Assembly (NCBI RefSeq): GCF_020181655.1
Contig: NZ_CP084032.1
Span: 1,860,001-1,924,000 of the forward strand
Direction of reading: 5' to 3'
Origin: Pectobacterium colocasium
GTDB lineage: Bacteria > Pseudomonadota > Gammaproteobacteria > Enterobacterales > Enterobacteriaceae
Length of the DNA: 64,000 bases
The position numbers were made by a program, and so were the translations under genes. The notes under the pieces were generated by a model. It did not search any database and was not told the DNA's origin. It worked only from the letters and a program-made list of their open reading frames with translations. Positions 27,060-37,715 of the stretch are shown piece after piece. The stretch's first letter is position 1, and each line of letters begins with the position of its first letter.

Positions 27060-28364
27060 TTAGTTAAATAGCTGTTCGTCACGGATAGCGGAACAGACGG
27101 CCTCGGTCAGCTTATGCAGTTCATCAGGCTGAATGATAAACGGTGGCATCAGATAAATGAGCCGGCCAAAGGGACGAATCCAAACGCCGCGCTCGACGAA
27201 GAAACGCTGTAGTCGCGCCATATTAACCGGACGCTTTGTTTCCACTACGCCGATAGCGCCCAGCACGCGAACGTTCACCACCAGCGGAGAATCTGCGCAG
27301 GGTTGCAGCGCTTCTCGCAACTGCCGCTCAATCTGCTGTACCTGCTGCTGCCAGCGGTTCTCCGCCAGTAGCGACAGGCTGGCGCTGGCCGCCGCGCATG
27401 CAAGCGGATTACCCATAAATGTGGGGCCGTGCATAAAACAGCCTGCTTCGCCGTTGCTGATGGTTTCCGCTACCGCCCGGGTGGTCAGCGTGGCTGAGAG
27501 CGTCATATAACCGCCGGTAAGCGCTTTGCCCAGACACATAATGTCGGGCGAAATTCCCGCGTGTTCGCAGGCAAACAGTTTGCCGGTGCGGCCAAATCCG
27601 GTCGCGATCTCATCGGCAATCAGCAGAATACCCCATTGGTCGCACAATTTCCGTATCCGACGCAGATAGGTTGGGTGGTAAAAGCGCATTCCGCCAGCGC
27701 CCTGCACGATGGGCTCCAGAATCACGGCAGCGACTTCATGCGCGTGCGCTGACAGCATCGCCTGTAGCGGCGCGATCTCGGCTTCCTGCCACTCGTCGGC
27801 AAAAGCGCCTTCGTTGATAGCGGCGCAGGGCGGCGCATCGACAAACAGGTGGGTGGGCAGATAGCCCTGATACAGACTGTGCATCGAATTTTGCGGATCG
27901 CACACAGACATCGCCCCGAAGGTGTCGCCGTGATAGCCATGACGGAGGGTGAGAAAGCGCTGACGGGACTCACCACGTGCCTGCCAATATTGCAGCGCCA
28001 TTTTCATCGCCACTTCGACAGCCACTGAACCGGAATCCGCCAGAAAAACACATTCCAGCGCATCCGGCGTGATGTCCACCAGTTGGCGGCACAGCGCTAC
28101 GGCTGCCGGATGGGTGATGCCGCCGAACATCACATGCGACATCTGGCTGAGCTGGGTCTGTACCGCCTGATTGATTGCCGGATGATTGTAACCGTGAATC
28201 GCCGCCCACCATGATGACATGCCGTCGATCAGGCGACGTCCGTCATCCAGATGAAGTTCGACGCCGCTTGCGGCTACCACCGGATAGCAAGGCAGCGGCT
28301 CGGTCATCGAGGTGTAGGGGTGCCAAATATGGCACTGGTCAAAAGTGATGTCTTCCGGGCTCAT
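27060..28364 (-). CDS. bioA: Adenosylmethionine-8-amino-7-oxononanoate aminotransferase
   Basis: BioA converts KAPA to DAPA using S-adenosylmethionine as amino donor, with PLP. The 434 residues are close to the E. coli length (429). IWHPYTSM near the N-terminus, [31 protein letters not shown], and the PLP lysine in [10 protein letters not shown] (Lys about 274) are all present. It is transcribed divergently from bioBFCD across a BirA operator. The last codons (TTAGTTAAATARCTG) are repeated immediately after the stop as a ~20-base tandem duplication. Confidence 0.97.
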   Translation of the reverse strand: MSPEDITFDQCHIWHPYTSMTEPLPCYPVVAASGVELHLDDGRRLIDGMSSWWAAIHGYNHPAINQAVQTQLSQMSHVMFGGITHPAAVALCRQLVDITPDALECVFLADSGSVAVEVAMKMALQYWQARGESRQRFLTLRHGYHGDTFGAMSVCDPQNSMHSLYQGYLPTHLFVDAPPCAAINEGAFADEWQEAEIAPLQAMLSAHAHEVAAVILEPIVQGAGGMRFYHPTYLRRIRKLCDQWGILLIADEIATGFGRTGKLFACEHAGISPDIMCLGKALTGGYMTLSATLTTRAVAETISNGEAGCFMHGPTFMGNPLACAAASASLSLLAENRWQQQVQQIERQLREALQPCADSPLVVNVRVLGAIGVVETKRPVNMARLQRFFVERGVWIRPFGRLIYLMPPFIIQPDELHKLTEAVCSAIRDEQLFN

Positions 28365-28373
28365 GATGATCTT

Positions 28374-28407
28374 TCGTAAACTAAAATGGCTTATATTTGG
28401 TTGACAG
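28374..28407. promoter_or_regulatory. BirA (biotin repressor) operator
   Basis: TCGTAAACT, 16 bases, GGTTGACAG. Each arm matches 7 of 9 positions of the E. coli bio operator arms (TTGTAAACC and GGTTTACAA) with the same 16-base spacing. It lies between the divergent bioA and bioB starts, where the biotin-bound BirA dimer represses both promoters. Confidence 0.9.
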
Positions 28408-28459
28408 TATATCGGGTTAATTTACACTGGCGAAACGTTTTTAGTTTGGAGATGCCGAG

Positions 28460-29497
28460 ATGGCTGACCGCATTTACTGGACGCTTGAGCAAGCGCAAGA
28501 CTTATTTAATAAACCTTTTCTGGAACTGATGTTTGAAGCGCAGCAGCTCCACCGCCAGCATTTTGACCCCCGTCAGGTGCAGGTAAGCACGCTGCTGTCG
28601 ATAAAAACCGGTGCCTGTCCTGAAGATTGCAAATATTGCCCACAGAGCTCCCGCTATCGTACCGGGATTGACACCGAACGCCTGATGCAGGTTGAACAGG
28701 TGCTGGAGTCGGCCCGTCAGGCGAAAGCGGCAGGATCGACGCGTTTTTGTATGGGCGCAGCGTGGAAAAATCCGCACGAGCGCGATATGCCGTATCTGGA
28801 ACAGATGGTAAAAGGCGTCAAAGAGATGGGGATGGAAACCTGCATGACGCTGGGAACGCTGCATAACGATCAGGCCGAGCGTCTGGCCTCTGCCGGGCTG
28901 GATTTCTATAACCATAACCTCGATACCTCGCCGGAGTTTTACGGCAGCATCATCACGACTCGTACCTACCAGGAACGTCTGGATACGCTGGATAAAGTGC
29001 GCGGGGCGGGCATTAAAGTCTGTTCCGGCGGTATCGTTGGGTTGGGGGAAACCGTACGCGATCGCGCCGGGCTGTTGGTGCAGTTGGCTAACTTGCCGAC
29101 GCCGCCGGAAAGCGTGCCGATCAACATGTTGGTTAAGGTGAAAGGAACGCCGCTGGCGGAGAATGAAGATGTTGACCCGTTTGATTTCATCCGTACGATT
29201 GCCGTGGCGCGCATCATGATGCCTGCTTCCTATGTGCGTTTGTCCGCCGGACGCGAGCAGATGAGTGAACAAACGCAGGCGATGTGCTTTATGGCCGGCG
29301 CGAACTCTATTTTCTACGGCTGTAAGCTGTTAACCACACCCAACCCGAAAGAAGACAAAGATCTGGCGCTGTTCCTCAAATTAGGTTTGAACCCGCAGCA
29401 GACGGCGACCGAATACGGGGATAACCAACAGCAGCAGCGGCTGGCAGAACAGCTGATTAATGCCGATAGCGAGCAGTTTTATAATGCTGCGGTATAA
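28460..29497 (+). CDS. bioB: Biotin synthase
   Basis: A radical SAM enzyme inserting sulfur into dethiobiotin. The 345 residues carry the [10 protein letters not shown] cluster motif with Cys53, Cys57 and Cys60 holding the [4Fe-4S] cluster, and conserved [19 protein letters not shown] and [10 protein letters not shown] segments that hold the [2Fe-2S] ligands. The Arg ligand lies in [23 protein letters not shown] ribosome site precedes the start. First gene of bioBFCD. Confidence 0.97.
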   Translation: MADRIYWTLEQAQDLFNKPFLELMFEAQQLHRQHFDPRQVQVSTLLSIKTGACPEDCKYCPQSSRYRTGIDTERLMQVEQVLESARQAKAAGSTRFCMGAAWKNPHERDMPYLEQMVKGVKEMGMETCMTLGTLHNDQAERLASAGLDFYNHNLDTSPEFYGSIITTRTYQERLDTLDKVRGAGIKVCSGGIVGLGETVRDRAGLLVQLANLPTPPESVPINMLVKVKGTPLAENEDVDPFDFIRTIAVARIMMPASYVRLSAGREQMSEQTQAMCFMAGANSIFYGCKLLTTPNPKEDKDLALFLKLGLNPQQTATEYGDNQQQQRLAEQLINADSEQFYNAAV

Positions 29498-29536
29498 CGC
29501 CCTGCGCGTGTGCCGTCAGGTAAGGCGTGTTGCATC

Positions 29537-30694
29537 ATGAGTTGGCAGCAACGTATTGAAGACGCGCTGGCACAACGCCAGCGTGATGATGCTTATCGCG
29601 TGAGGTTGGCGAATCAAGGCGGCAGCGGGCGCTGGCTGATGCAGGGCGATCGCTGCTATCTGAACTTTTCCAGTAATGACTATCTGGGGCTGAGTCACCA
29701 CCCGGAGATTGTGCGTGCCTGGCAGCAGGGGGCAGAGCAATACGGCATTGGTAGCGGCGGTTCCGGGCATGTGACGGGGTACACCGATGCCCATGCCATG
29801 CTGGAAAGTCAGCTTGCCGACTGGCTGGGCTATCCGCGTGCGCTGCTGTTTATTTCCGGCTATGCCGCGAATCAGGCTGTCGTCGCTGCACTGGCGCAGG
29901 CGGAAGACCGTATTTTGGCCGATAAACTCAGCCATGCGTCGCTGCTGGAAGCCGCGGCACAGTCACCTGCTACCTTGCGACGTTTTAAACATAATCAGGC
30001 CGATAGCCTGCAAACGCTGCTGGAAAAGTCTGCCGACGGCCAGACGCTAGTCGTGACCGAAGGTGTTTTCAGCATGGATGGCGATACTGCGCCGTTAGCG
30101 GCGCTACAGGCTCAGTGCAGAACGCACGATGCCTGGCTGATGGTGGACGATGCACACGGGATTGGCGTGCTGGGTGAGGAAGGTCGTGGGAGCTGCTGGC
30201 AGCAAGGCATTAAACCTGAGCTGCTGATTGTCACGTTTGGCAAAGCGTTTGGCGTGAGCGGCGCGGCGGTGCTGTGCGCTGAAGCGCTGGCCGAATACTT
30301 CCTGCAATTTGCCCGTCATTTGATTTACAGCACCTCAATGCCCGCGGCGCAGGCCTGTGCGCTGAGCGCGGCACTCCACTGTGTCCGGCAGGGCGATGCG
30401 CGGCGTGAGGCACTACGGCGTAACGTTGCGCAGTTCCGCGCGGGCTTTTCCAACTCGTCCTATCAACTGATGGATTCACAGAGCGCGATTCAGCCGCTGA
30501 TTGTTGGCGAGAACGTACGAGCGCTGGCGCTAACGAACCACCTACGTGAACAGGGCGTGTGGGTTAGCGCCATGCGACCACCGACGGTGCCGCCCGGCAG
30601 CGCACGCCTGCGGATTACGTTAACGGCGGAACACCAGCCGGAAGATATCAGCCGCTTGCTTACGGTATTACACCATGCTGACAGAAAACTATAA
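29537..30694 (+). CDS. bioF: 8-amino-7-oxononanoate synthase
   Basis: BioF condenses pimeloyl-ACP with alanine to KAPA, using PLP. ATG 29537 ([14 protein letters not shown]) gives 385 residues, matching E. coli (384); the frame from 29510 adds nine residues. [42 protein letters not shown] and the PLP lysine TFGKAFG (Lys236) are present. Its last 20 bases overlap bioC. Confidence 0.97.
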   Translation: MSWQQRIEDALAQRQRDDAYRVRLANQGGSGRWLMQGDRCYLNFSSNDYLGLSHHPEIVRAWQQGAEQYGIGSGGSGHVTGYTDAHAMLESQLADWLGYPRALLFISGYAANQAVVAALAQAEDRILADKLSHASLLEAAAQSPATLRRFKHNQADSLQTLLEKSADGQTLVVTEGVFSMDGDTAPLAALQAQCRTHDAWLMVDDAHGIGVLGEEGRGSCWQQGIKPELLIVTFGKAFGVSGAAVLCAEALAEYFLQFARHLIYSTSMPAAQACALSAALHCVRQGDARREALRRNVAQFRAGFSNSSYQLMDSQSAIQPLIVGENVRALALTNHLREQGVWVSAMRPPTVPPGSARLRITLTAEHQPEDISRLLTVLHHADRKL

Positions 30695-31436
30695 CAAGCA
30701 GGCGATTGCGCAGGCGTTTGGGCGTGCGGCAGGGTGCTACGACCGCTTTGCCGAACTGCAACGCACTAGCGGAGAACGCCTGCTGGCGCTGATGCCGTCG
30801 CACAGCGGTTTACAGGTATTGGATGCGGGCTGCGGAACTGGGCACTTTAGCCGCCGCTGGCGCCAGGCTGGTAAATCGGTGACTGCACTGGATTTGTCGG
30901 CGGACATGCTGGCGTATGCCCGTGAGCAGCACGCTGCCGATCGCTATCAGGAAGGGGACATCGAAAACCTGCCGCTGGCGGATTGCAGTGTAGACATCAG
31001 CTATAGCAATCTGGCCATACAGTGGTGCGACTCGTTACCGCGTGCGCTGGCAGAGCTGTATCGGGTTACGCGACCGGGGGGCGTGATTGCCTTTGCGACG
31101 CTGGCGGACGGCTCCTTAAGCGAACTGTCGCGGGCGTGGCAGCGGCTGGACGGCACACAGCGGACAAATCGCTTTCTGCCACTCTCCGCCATTGACGCGG
31201 CTTGTCAGCCTTATCGGCATCATCTGGTACAAGAACGTGAAGTCTGCCTTTTCCCCGATGTATTGGCGTTAATGAAATCGCTGAAGGGAATTGGGGCGAC
31301 CTGGCTGCACGAAGGGCGAACGCCGGGGCTGTTGAGCCGGGCACGTCTGGCGGCGCTGTCTGCCCACTATCCGCAAGAGCAGGGCGGCTACCCGCTCAGC
31401 TATCAACTGGTTTATGGAGTGATTTATCGTGATTGA
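30675..31436 (+). CDS. bioC: Malonyl-ACP O-methyltransferase
   Basis: BioC methylates malonyl-ACP to disguise it for fatty-acid synthesis, starting pimelate formation. The 253-residue class I SAM methyltransferase has motif [14 protein letters not shown] (about 49-61) and post-[12 protein letters not shown]. The N-terminal [18 protein letters not shown] is typical of enterobacterial BioC. It starts inside bioF and ends inside bioD by eight bases, so the three are coupled. Confidence 0.96.
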   Translation: MLTENYNKQAIAQAFGRAAGCYDRFAELQRTSGERLLALMPSHSGLQVLDAGCGTGHFSRRWRQAGKSVTALDLSADMLAYAREQHAADRYQEGDIENLPLADCSVDISYSNLAIQWCDSLPRALAELYRVTRPGGVIAFATLADGSLSELSRAWQRLDGTQRTNRFLPLSAIDAACQPYRHHLVQEREVCLFPDVLALMKSLKGIGATWLHEGRTPGLLSRARLAALSAHYPQEQGGYPLSYQLVYGVIYRD

Positions 31437-32109
31437 GCGCTGGTTTGTGACAGGTACGGATACCGAAGTCGGGAAAACGGTCGCGAGTACGGCGCTGCTT
31501 CAGGCGGCGAGTCAGGCTGGATACCGTACCGCAGGCTATAAACCTGTGGCGTCTGGCTGTGAAATGACGGCCGATGGCATTCGTAACAGCGATGCGTTGG
31601 CGCTTCAGGCCAATAGCCGCGTCCGGTTGGATTATCAGGCGGTGAACCCGCTGGCGTTTATGGAGCCGACCTCGCCGCACATTATCAGTGCGGTAGAGCA
31701 GCGGCCTATTCATCTCTCTACGCTATCTACCGGTCTACGGGCATTAGAAACGCAGGCGGATTGGCTGCTGGTCGAAGGCGCGGGCGGATGGTTTACGCCG
31801 CTGTCGGCGCAAGAGACGTTCGCCGACTGGGTGGTACAGGAACAGCTTCCCGTGATTTTGGTCGTCGGCATCAAGCTGGGTTGTATTAATCACGCAATGT
31901 TGACCGCCCACGCGATTCAACACGCTGGCCTGCGCCTGGCTGGCTGGATCGCAAACGACATCACGCCACCAGGAAAATGGCACCAGCCGTATCTGCAAAC
32001 GCTGCAACAGCGCCTGCCCGCCCCGATGCTGGGCGAAATTCCTTATTTATCGGATCTTCATCAACATGATCTGGGGCAATATATTGATATTGGGTTATTA
32101 GCGGGATAG
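31429..32109 (+). CDS. bioD: Dethiobiotin synthetase
   Basis: BioD closes the ureido ring of dethiobiotin using ATP and CO2. A GTG start at 31429 gives [17 protein letters not shown], whose TGTDTEVGKT is the P-loop (about 8-17); the ATP-dependent carboxylation lysine sits in GYKPVASGCE, and VEGAGGWFTPL is conserved. 226 residues, standard length. The last gene of the operon; bioH is not here, as in E. coli. Confidence 0.96.
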   Translation: MIERWFVTGTDTEVGKTVASTALLQAASQAGYRTAGYKPVASGCEMTADGIRNSDALALQANSRVRLDYQAVNPLAFMEPTSPHIISAVEQRPIHLSTLSTGLRALETQADWLLVEGAGGWFTPLSAQETFADWVVQEQLPVILVVGIKLGCINHAMLTAHAIQHAGLRLAGWIANDITPPGKWHQPYLQTLQQRLPAPMLGEIPYLSDLHQHDLGQYIDIGLLAG

Positions 32110-32416
32110 TCATTTTTCTAACCCTAGACTGTTTTTAATAATCGCAGTAGGTTTTATTGTTTTTTACCCGCATTTGTTTTATGAATGTAAAACCTACATT
32201 TTCATGCTTATTAATAGCTAAAACCTTCTTGAATTTTCCCCTAACTCCCCTCCATGCCTGAATTGTTGCGATTTAGCTCTCTGCTGTTTTTAGTCTTTTT
32301 CCGTCTAATACTTATGCGATAAATCACAGAAAGAGTGTGAAGAAAATCCATATCAGAGGGAATCACGAATGAAGCGGGTATTTCTCTAACTCAGTGCTGA
32401 TGCGGGGTTGTGGGAG

Positions 32417-32439
32417 TTATCCACCATTTCTGTGGATAA
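32417..32439. promoter_or_regulatory. Inverted pair of DnaA-box sequences
   Basis: TTATCCACC and TGTGGATAA face each other six bases apart; the second is a perfect DnaA box (TTATCCACA) on the minus strand. DnaA involvement has been reported for the E. coli uvrB promoter region, so this may be a conserved control site. It can also fold as a hairpin. Confidence 0.6.
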
Positions 32440-32740
32440 CTATGTGTATTATGGATAGACAACGCGCCCTAACCGAGAGCTGGCGCGGGTTTTCGCCAGG
32501 TTGGCGCTATTCTCCACGGTTTTGCTAATCTATTTGTTATCATATGCTTAAGTAAAATCAAGCGTCTTAAGCAGCAATGGTGCGTAGTTGCATAAATTAA
32601 CGTCACCGCGTGTCCCTGCATGTTACGTATTTACCCAATCTGGGGATAAATCATGATGATTTTATCTGGTAGATTGAACATGAATGTGCTAGCAAATTCA
32701 TTTGTCGATTAATCATCCGATCCAGCGATAATTTTCTTGA

Positions 32741-32760
32741 TGCTGTTTTTATATCCAGTA
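32741..32760. promoter_or_regulatory. LexA (SOS) box upstream of uvrB
   Basis: TGCTGTTTTTATATCCAGTA keeps the CTG-N10-CAG core and closely resembles the E. coli uvrB operator. It lies 129 bases before the start codon. Confidence 0.85.
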
Positions 32761-32888
32761 TCATTGCGGTGGCGAATTTCGTCATTGGCATTCAGAATAA
32801 CATTCCGAGCATCCACCCACGGCCATCGTCTTGAGCGATGCGTAATAACGACTAATACGTAATTAACGACTAAGTAGCGTGCTTAACG

Positions 32889-34901
32889 ATGAGTAAAGTA
32901 TTTACACTGAATTCCGACTTTAAACCGGCAGGCGATCAGCCTGAGGCCATTCGTCGTTTAAAAGAGGGGCTGGAAGACGGGTTGGCGCACCAAACGCTGC
33001 TCGGGGTAACTGGCTCAGGTAAGACGTTCACGATCGCCAACGTGATTGCCGACCTCAATCGGCCGACGATGATGCTGGCGCCAAATAAAACGCTGGCCGC
33101 TCAGCTGTACGGCGAGATGAAAGAATTCTTTCCCGATAATGCCGTGGAGTACTTCGTCTCGTACTACGACTATTATCAGCCGGAAGCTTATGTCCCCAGT
33201 TCCGACACTTTCATCGAAAAGGATGCATCAGTTAACGAACATATCGAACAGATGCGTCTTTCCGCGACAAAAGCGCTGCTGGAGCGGCGTGATGTGATCG
33301 TCGTGGCTTCCGTATCCGCTATCTATGGCTTGGGCGATCCCGATCTCTATCTAAAAATGATGCTGCACCTGACGCAGGGGATGCTGATTGACCAACGTGC
33401 TATTTTGCGGCGTCTGGCGGAATTGCAATATTCCCGCAACGATCAGGCGTTCCAGCGCGGTACGTTCCGCGTGCGCGGTGAGGTGATCGATATCTTCCCA
33501 GCGGAATCTGACGAAATCGCCCTGCGTGTTGAACTGTTCGATGAAGAAGTGGAGCGGCTGTCGCTGTTTGACCCGCTGACAGGGCACGTGCTCCAGACGG
33601 TGCCGCGCTATACCATCTACCCGAAAACGCACTATGTCACGCCGCGTGAGCGTATTTTACAGGCGATGGAAGAGATCAAGGTGGAACTGGCCGATCGCAG
33701 GAAAATGCTGCTGGCGAATGATAAGTTGGTGGAAGAGCAGCGGCTGAGTCAGCGCACGCAGTTTGACCTGGAGATGATGAACGAGCTGGGCTATTGCTCC
33801 GGTATCGAAAACTACTCGCGATTCCTTTCTGGCCGTGGCCCCGGCGAACCGCCGCCGACGCTGTTTGATTATTTGCCAGCGGACGGGCTGCTGGTCATTG
33901 ATGAATCCCACGTGACCGTGCCGCAGATCGGGGGGATGTATCGCGGTGACCGCGCGCGTAAAGAGACGCTGGTCGAATATGGTTTCCGGCTGCCTTCGGC
34001 GCTGGATAACCGTCCGATGAAATTTGAAGAGTTTGAAGCGCTGGCTCCGCAGACGATCTACGTGTCTGCGACGCCGGGTAACTATGAACTGGAAAAATCG
34101 GGCGGTGAAGTGATTGATCAGGTGGTGCGTCCTACCGGGTTGCTCGATCCGCTTATTGAAGTTCGGCCTGTTGCGACACAGGTGGACGATCTGCTGTCCG
34201 AGATTCGTCAGCGTGCGGCGGTTAACGAACGTGTGCTGGTCACGACGCTGACCAAGCGAATGGCGGAAGACCTGACGGAATACCTGGAAGAACACGGCGA
34301 GCGGGTGCGTTATCTGCACTCGGATATTGATACCGTCGAACGTGTCGAAATCATCCGTGATTTACGCCTTGGCGAGTTCGACGTGCTGGTGGGGATCAAC
34401 CTGTTGCGTGAAGGGCTGGATATGCCTGAAGTATCGCTGGTAGCGATTCTGGATGCCGATAAAGAGGGCTTCCTGCGTTCCGAACGTTCCCTGATCCAGA
34501 CGATCGGTCGTGCGGCACGTAACCTGCGTGGCAAAGCGATTCTCTACGGTGACAAAATTACGCCATCCATGGCAAAAGCGATTGGTGAAACGGAACGCCG
34601 TCGTGAGAAGCAGGAAGCCTACAATACCGAGCACGGGATTGTGCCGCAGGGGCTCAATAAGAAAATTTCCGATATTCTGCAACTGGGGCAGCCGACGAAC
34701 AGAGGCAAAGGGCGAGGCAACCGTAAAGCAGCAGAATCGGCCGCACCTTATGAGCTGATGACGCCGAAGGCGCTGGAGCTGAAAATTCGCGAACTGGAAA
34801 GCAAGATGCTGACACATGCGCAGAATCTTGAATTTGAAGAGGCTGCGGCTTTGCGCGACGAGGTGCAGGCACTACGTGCACAATTTATCGCTGCATCCTA
34901 A
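32889..34901 (+). CDS. uvrB: UvrABC excinuclease subunit B
   Basis: UvrB is the damage-verifying helicase of nucleotide excision repair. The 670 residues begin [20 protein letters not shown], with Walker A GVTGSGKT at about 39-46, the beta-hairpin region [21 protein letters not shown], helicase motif II DESH, motif [11 protein letters not shown], and the C-terminal UVR domain (LEFEEAALRDE-type) that contacts UvrC. Intact and SOS-regulated by the LexA box upstream. Neighbour order with bioD matches E. coli. Confidence 0.97.
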   Translation: MSKVFTLNSDFKPAGDQPEAIRRLKEGLEDGLAHQTLLGVTGSGKTFTIANVIADLNRPTMMLAPNKTLAAQLYGEMKEFFPDNAVEYFVSYYDYYQPEAYVPSSDTFIEKDASVNEHIEQMRLSATKALLERRDVIVVASVSAIYGLGDPDLYLKMMLHLTQGMLIDQRAILRRLAELQYSRNDQAFQRGTFRVRGEVIDIFPAESDEIALRVELFDEEVERLSLFDPLTGHVLQTVPRYTIYPKTHYVTPRERILQAMEEIKVELADRRKMLLANDKLVEEQRLSQRTQFDLEMMNELGYCSGIENYSRFLSGRGPGEPPPTLFDYLPADGLLVIDESHVTVPQIGGMYRGDRARKETLVEYGFRLPSALDNRPMKFEEFEALAPQTIYVSATPGNYELEKSGGEVIDQVVRPTGLLDPLIEVRPVATQVDDLLSEIRQRAAVNERVLVTTLTKRMAEDLTEYLEEHGERVRYLHSDIDTVERVEIIRDLRLGEFDVLVGINLLREGLDMPEVSLVAILDADKEGFLRSERSLIQTIGRAARNLRGKAILYGDKITPSMAKAIGETERRREKQEAYNTEHGIVPQGLNKKISDILQLGQPTNRGKGRGNRKAAESAAPYELMTPKALELKIRELESKMLTHAQNLEFEEAAALRDEVQALRAQFIAAS

Positions 34902-34926
34902 CGATGCAAGCACTCACGGAGGATCA

Positions 34927-35361
34927 ATGATCGACCCTATTATACCGGGTGTTGAAGTGCTGTTTGTGGCAGGTTTCGGGCCGATCGTGAAATCGCTGTC
35001 TGCTAGCCATGCGCTCTATGTCGATACGCTGAAGTTACCGCTGAAGCCTGTTGCGGAAGGGAGCGACTATCTGGTGAGCGATGAAATGGGTGGCGTAAAA
35101 CATTTCGCGCTGTGGCCGCTATCACAGGCCAGCGAATCCTGCTTCGGGAATGAGAACTGGCCTACGGATCTGCCTGAACCGCAAAGCTGGCTGGAATTTG
35201 AAGTGGCGGATATGGCAGAAGCGACCGGTACGCTAAAAGCGCAAGGCTATGCGCTGCTGGTCGAGAACCGCCTTGAACCCTGGGGACAGCAGGTCACGCG
35301 TTTCCTGAGTCCCGAAGGGATTCTGATTGGCGTGACTTATACGCCGTGGCTGCGGGATTGA
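34927..35361 (+). CDS. VOC-family (glyoxalase/bleomycin-resistance-like) protein
   Basis: ATG 34927 follows a CGGAGG site; the frame from 34816 overlaps uvrB without support. The 144-residue single-module VOC fold is read from [35 protein letters not shown] opening (beta-alpha-beta), WLEFEVADM, and [15 protein letters not shown] at the end. Such proteins bind a metal and act on varied small molecules; the substrate is unknown. Its 3' end overlaps the convergent yvcK gene by 25 bases. Confidence 0.75.
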   Translation: MIDPIIPGVEVLFVAGFGPIVKSLSASHALYVDTLKLPLKPVAEGSDYLVSDEMGGVKHFALWPLSQASESCFGNENWPTDLPEPQSWLEFEVADMAEATGTLKAQGYALLVENRLEPWGQQVTRFLSPEGILIGVTYTPWLRD

Positions 35362-36269
35362 GAACCCAGCAGTTGTAGCGCCCGATCGATAGCCTGGCGC
35401 AGTAGCTCACGGTCATGATGGTGAGGCACATCTGCGGCGGCCAGTTCTTGCTGCACGATCAGGCGGTCGCCGATCTGACTAACATCGACTTTCGGGCCGA
35501 CGATCGCCACGTCCACCACCGATTTACCCACTTTGCGTTCAATCCAGGCGAGTTTCTCCGCCAATGTCAGACGGGCGGCGGGATTACTCTGCTCGCTGCC
35601 CAGATTGCCGATGTAGACCATCGGTGCGGGCGTGCGCCGGATCGCCTGTGTCAGATCGTCCAGCAGCAGTAGCGGCATCAGGCTGGTCAGGAAACTACCG
35701 GGGCCAATCAAAATCAGGTCGGCTTTGGCGATGGCATCAATTGCCTCGCGTGTGGCCTGCACCGTCGGGTACAGCATCAAATCTTGCGGTAAAGCCGCCA
35801 GTTGATCGATCTCGACTTCGCCATAAACGGGGTTGCCCTGTTCATCAATCGCCATCAAATCAACCGGATGTTCGGACATCGGAATTAAGAAGGCATCGAC
35901 CTTGAGCAGATTGCGAATCAGATTGATGGCTTCCAGCGGACGCACGCTCAGGTGATCGAGCGCTTTTAGCATCAGGTTGCCCAGATTGTGTCCGGCAAGT
36001 TCACCGTTACCGTTAAACCGATACTCAAACATCGCAGATGCCACACTGGGCGTAGTAATCAGTTGATTCAGGCAGTTGCGGGTATCGCCCCAGGCAATGC
36101 CACCTTCGGAACGCCGAATGCGGCCAGTAGAGCCACCATTATCCGTCGTCGTGACAATGCCGGTTAGCCGTGAACCCAGGGAAGAGAGTGAAGACATCAC
36201 ACGACCTAAGCCGTGTCCGCCTCCTAGTGCGACAACCCTGTCGAGGTCGGCCAACGTGCGATTGCGCAT
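35337..36269 (-). CDS. yvcK: YvcK/YbhK-family gluconeogenesis factor (CofD-like fold)
   Basis: ATG 36269 ([20 protein letters not shown]) begins as in E. coli YbhK; the longer frame reaches into the leader of moaA. The 310-residue protein has [17 protein letters not shown], a nucleotide-sugar-binding start, [25 protein letters not shown], and [17 protein letters not shown]. YvcK proteins bind UDP-GlcNAc and are needed for growth on gluconeogenic carbon sources or for cell-wall homeostasis in several bacteria. It overlaps the VOC gene tail-to-tail and is divergent from moaA. Confidence 0.93.
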   Translation of the reverse strand: MRNRTLADLDRVVALGGGHGLGRVMSSLSSLGSRLTGIVTTTDNGGSTGRIRRSEGGIAWGDTRNCLNQLITTPSVASAMFEYRFNGNGELAGHNLGNLMLKALDHLSVRPLEAINLIRNLLKVDAFLIPMSEHPVDLMAIDEQGNPVYGEVEIDQLAALPQDLMLYPTVQATREAIDAIAKADLILIGPGSFLTSLMPLLLLDDLTQAIRRTPAPMVYIGNLGSEQSNPAARLTLAEKLAWIERKVGKSVVDVAIVGPKVDVSQIGDRLIVQQELAAADVPHHHDRELLRQAIDRALQLLGSQSRSHGV

Positions 36270-36513
36270 AGAGAACCTTATGAATGAGCCAGAGAAATAT
36301 GAACTACGTGTGACAATCGTCGCTAAGGTAGCTGATTTCAGCTTAAAACGCGAAAAATCCTCACACGCGCATGACCTGAGACAATTTTCGTCGCGCATTT
36401 TTCCGTATGCTGTGCATCATAAGGTATTGAATATTCGTTATGTATTTAATTACATACCGATTTTGAGAGTGGTTGACTGTGCTTTTTCGCAGTAGACTGT
36501 TCAATGAAATCAC

Positions 36514-36564
36514 GATTCTTTATCGGTGGTTTTGTCGTTGTCTGACGGATAACCGATAAGAATC
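36514..36564 (+). promoter_or_regulatory. Hairpin just upstream of the Moco riboswitch
   Basis: GATTCTTTATCGGT and ACCGATAAGAATC pair over about 13 bp with one bulged T and a 24-base loop. It abuts the riboswitch start. It could be part of the moaA leader or a separate operator. Confidence 0.45.
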
Positions 36565-36565
36565 A

Positions 36566-36676
36566 AACTCCTAGCCTTGGTGCCTAAGTGATGCGCGTCG
36601 TGCGCGTGATACGGTGCCCTGGCCGTGGCCTTCGCGGTCACCAGGGTGCGAGGTAGAAATGCCTGCATCTCCCGTA
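36566..36676 (+). promoter_or_regulatory. Moco riboswitch (moaA leader)
   Basis: The leader from ACTCCTAGCC through CCCTGGCC-GTG-GCC..CCAGGGTGCGAGG to AGAAATGCCTGC and CCCGTA follows the conserved order of the Moco RNA motif upstream of enterobacterial moaA. Long-range pairing AGCCTTGGTGCC / GGTGCGAGG-type and the CCCTGG/CCAGGG stem are visible. It ends about 15 bases before the moaA start with the GGAAAGG ribosome site, consistent with translational control by molybdenum cofactor. Confidence 0.85.
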
Positions 36677-36691
36677 TTTGGAAAGGTGTTT

Positions 36692-37681
36692 ATGGTGAGT
36701 CAACTGACTGATGCGTTTGCGCGCAAGTTCTACTATTTGCGTCTGTCTATCACAGACGTCTGCAATTTTCGTTGTACCTACTGTCTGCCGGATGGCTATC
36801 AGGCCAATGGCACCAATCCGCATCGCTTTTTGTCACTTGATGAAATTCGTCGCGTCAGCCGCGCTTTTGCCGAATTGGGGACGGAAAAAGTCCGCCTGAC
36901 TGGCGGTGAACCGTCTCTGCGTCGTGACTTTGTCGATATCATCGGCGCAATCCGCGAAAATCCTGCAATTAGCACGCTGGCAGTGACCACCAACGGCTAC
37001 CGTCTTGCGCGGGATGTCGCGCGGTGGCGTGATGCTGGGCTAACGGCGCTGAACGTTAGCGTGGACAGTCTGGATGCACGCCAGTTTCATGCGATTACCG
37101 GGCAGGATAAATTCCGCCAGGTGATGGACGGCATTGATGCCGCCTTTGAGTGCGGCTTCGCCAAGGTTAAAGTCAACACGGTGCTGATGCGCGATGTGAA
37201 CGCAGGTAGCCTGCAAACCTTTCTCGACTGGATTAAGCATCGCCCGATTCAACTACGCTTTATTGAACTGATGGAAACGGGAGAAGGGGGCGATATGTTT
37301 CGTCGTCACCATGTTTCCGGTGAGGTCATTCGCCAGCAATTGCTGCAACAAGGTTGGCAGCAGCAGCAGCGTGCTCGCAGTGATGGCCCGGCGCAGGTGT
37401 TTTGCCACCCAGACTATCAGGGCGAGATCGGGCTGATTATGCCGTATGAGAAAGATTTCTGCCTGAGCTGCAACCGTCTGCGAGTTTCTGCCGTGGGGAA
37501 TCTTCATCTGTGCCTCTTTGGCGAACAGGGGATTCCACTGCGCGATTTACTGGCTGACGATCGCCATCTCGATGATTTGAAAATGCGCATTTCGGGCGGG
37601 CTGCTGGCGAAGAAACAGACCCATTTCCTGCATGAAGGGAATAGCGGCATCACGCAAAACCTGTCATTTATCGGCGGTTAA
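36692..37681 (+). CDS. moaA: GTP 3',8-cyclase MoaA
   Basis: Radical SAM enzyme for the first step of molybdenum cofactor synthesis. ATG 36692 follows GGAAAGG and yields 329 residues, as in E. coli; the ORF from 36614 runs through the riboswitch. The N-terminal cluster is CNFRCTYC (Cys24, Cys28, Cys31); the C-terminal cluster uses [18 protein letters not shown]. The C-terminus ends in Gly-Gly, which is needed for activity. First gene of moaABCDE. Confidence 0.97.
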   Translation: MVSQLTDAFARKFYYLRLSITDVCNFRCTYCLPDGYQANGTNPHRFLSLDEIRRVSRAFAELGTEKVRLTGGEPSLRRDFVDIIGAIRENPAISTLAVTTNGYRLARDVARWRDAGLTALNVSVDSLDARQFHAITGQDKFRQVMDGIDAAFECGFAKVKVNTVLMRDVNAGSLQTFLDWIKHRPIQLRFIELMETGEGGDMFRRHHVSGEVIRQQLLQQGWQQQQRARSDGPAQVFCHPDYQGEIGLIMPYEKDFCLSCNRLRVSAVGNLHLCLFGEQGIPLRDLLADDRHLDDLKMRISGGLLAKKQTHFLHEGNSGITQNLSFIGG

Positions 37682-37715
37682 TCCGCGACATCACTGATTC
37701 TTAAAGGAGCCTGAC

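Larger units (their letters stand above)
32110..32888. other. 779-base regulatory region between bioD and uvrB
   Basis: Holds a long inverted repeat GTAGGTTTTA / TAAAACCTAC (32147-32156 and 32188-32197), a facing pair of DnaA-box-like sequences (32417-32439), a LexA-type box (32741-32760) and AT-rich promoter sequence. A six-codon frame MKRVFL at 32369 ends at once and is not credited. No gene recognised. Confidence 0.65.
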
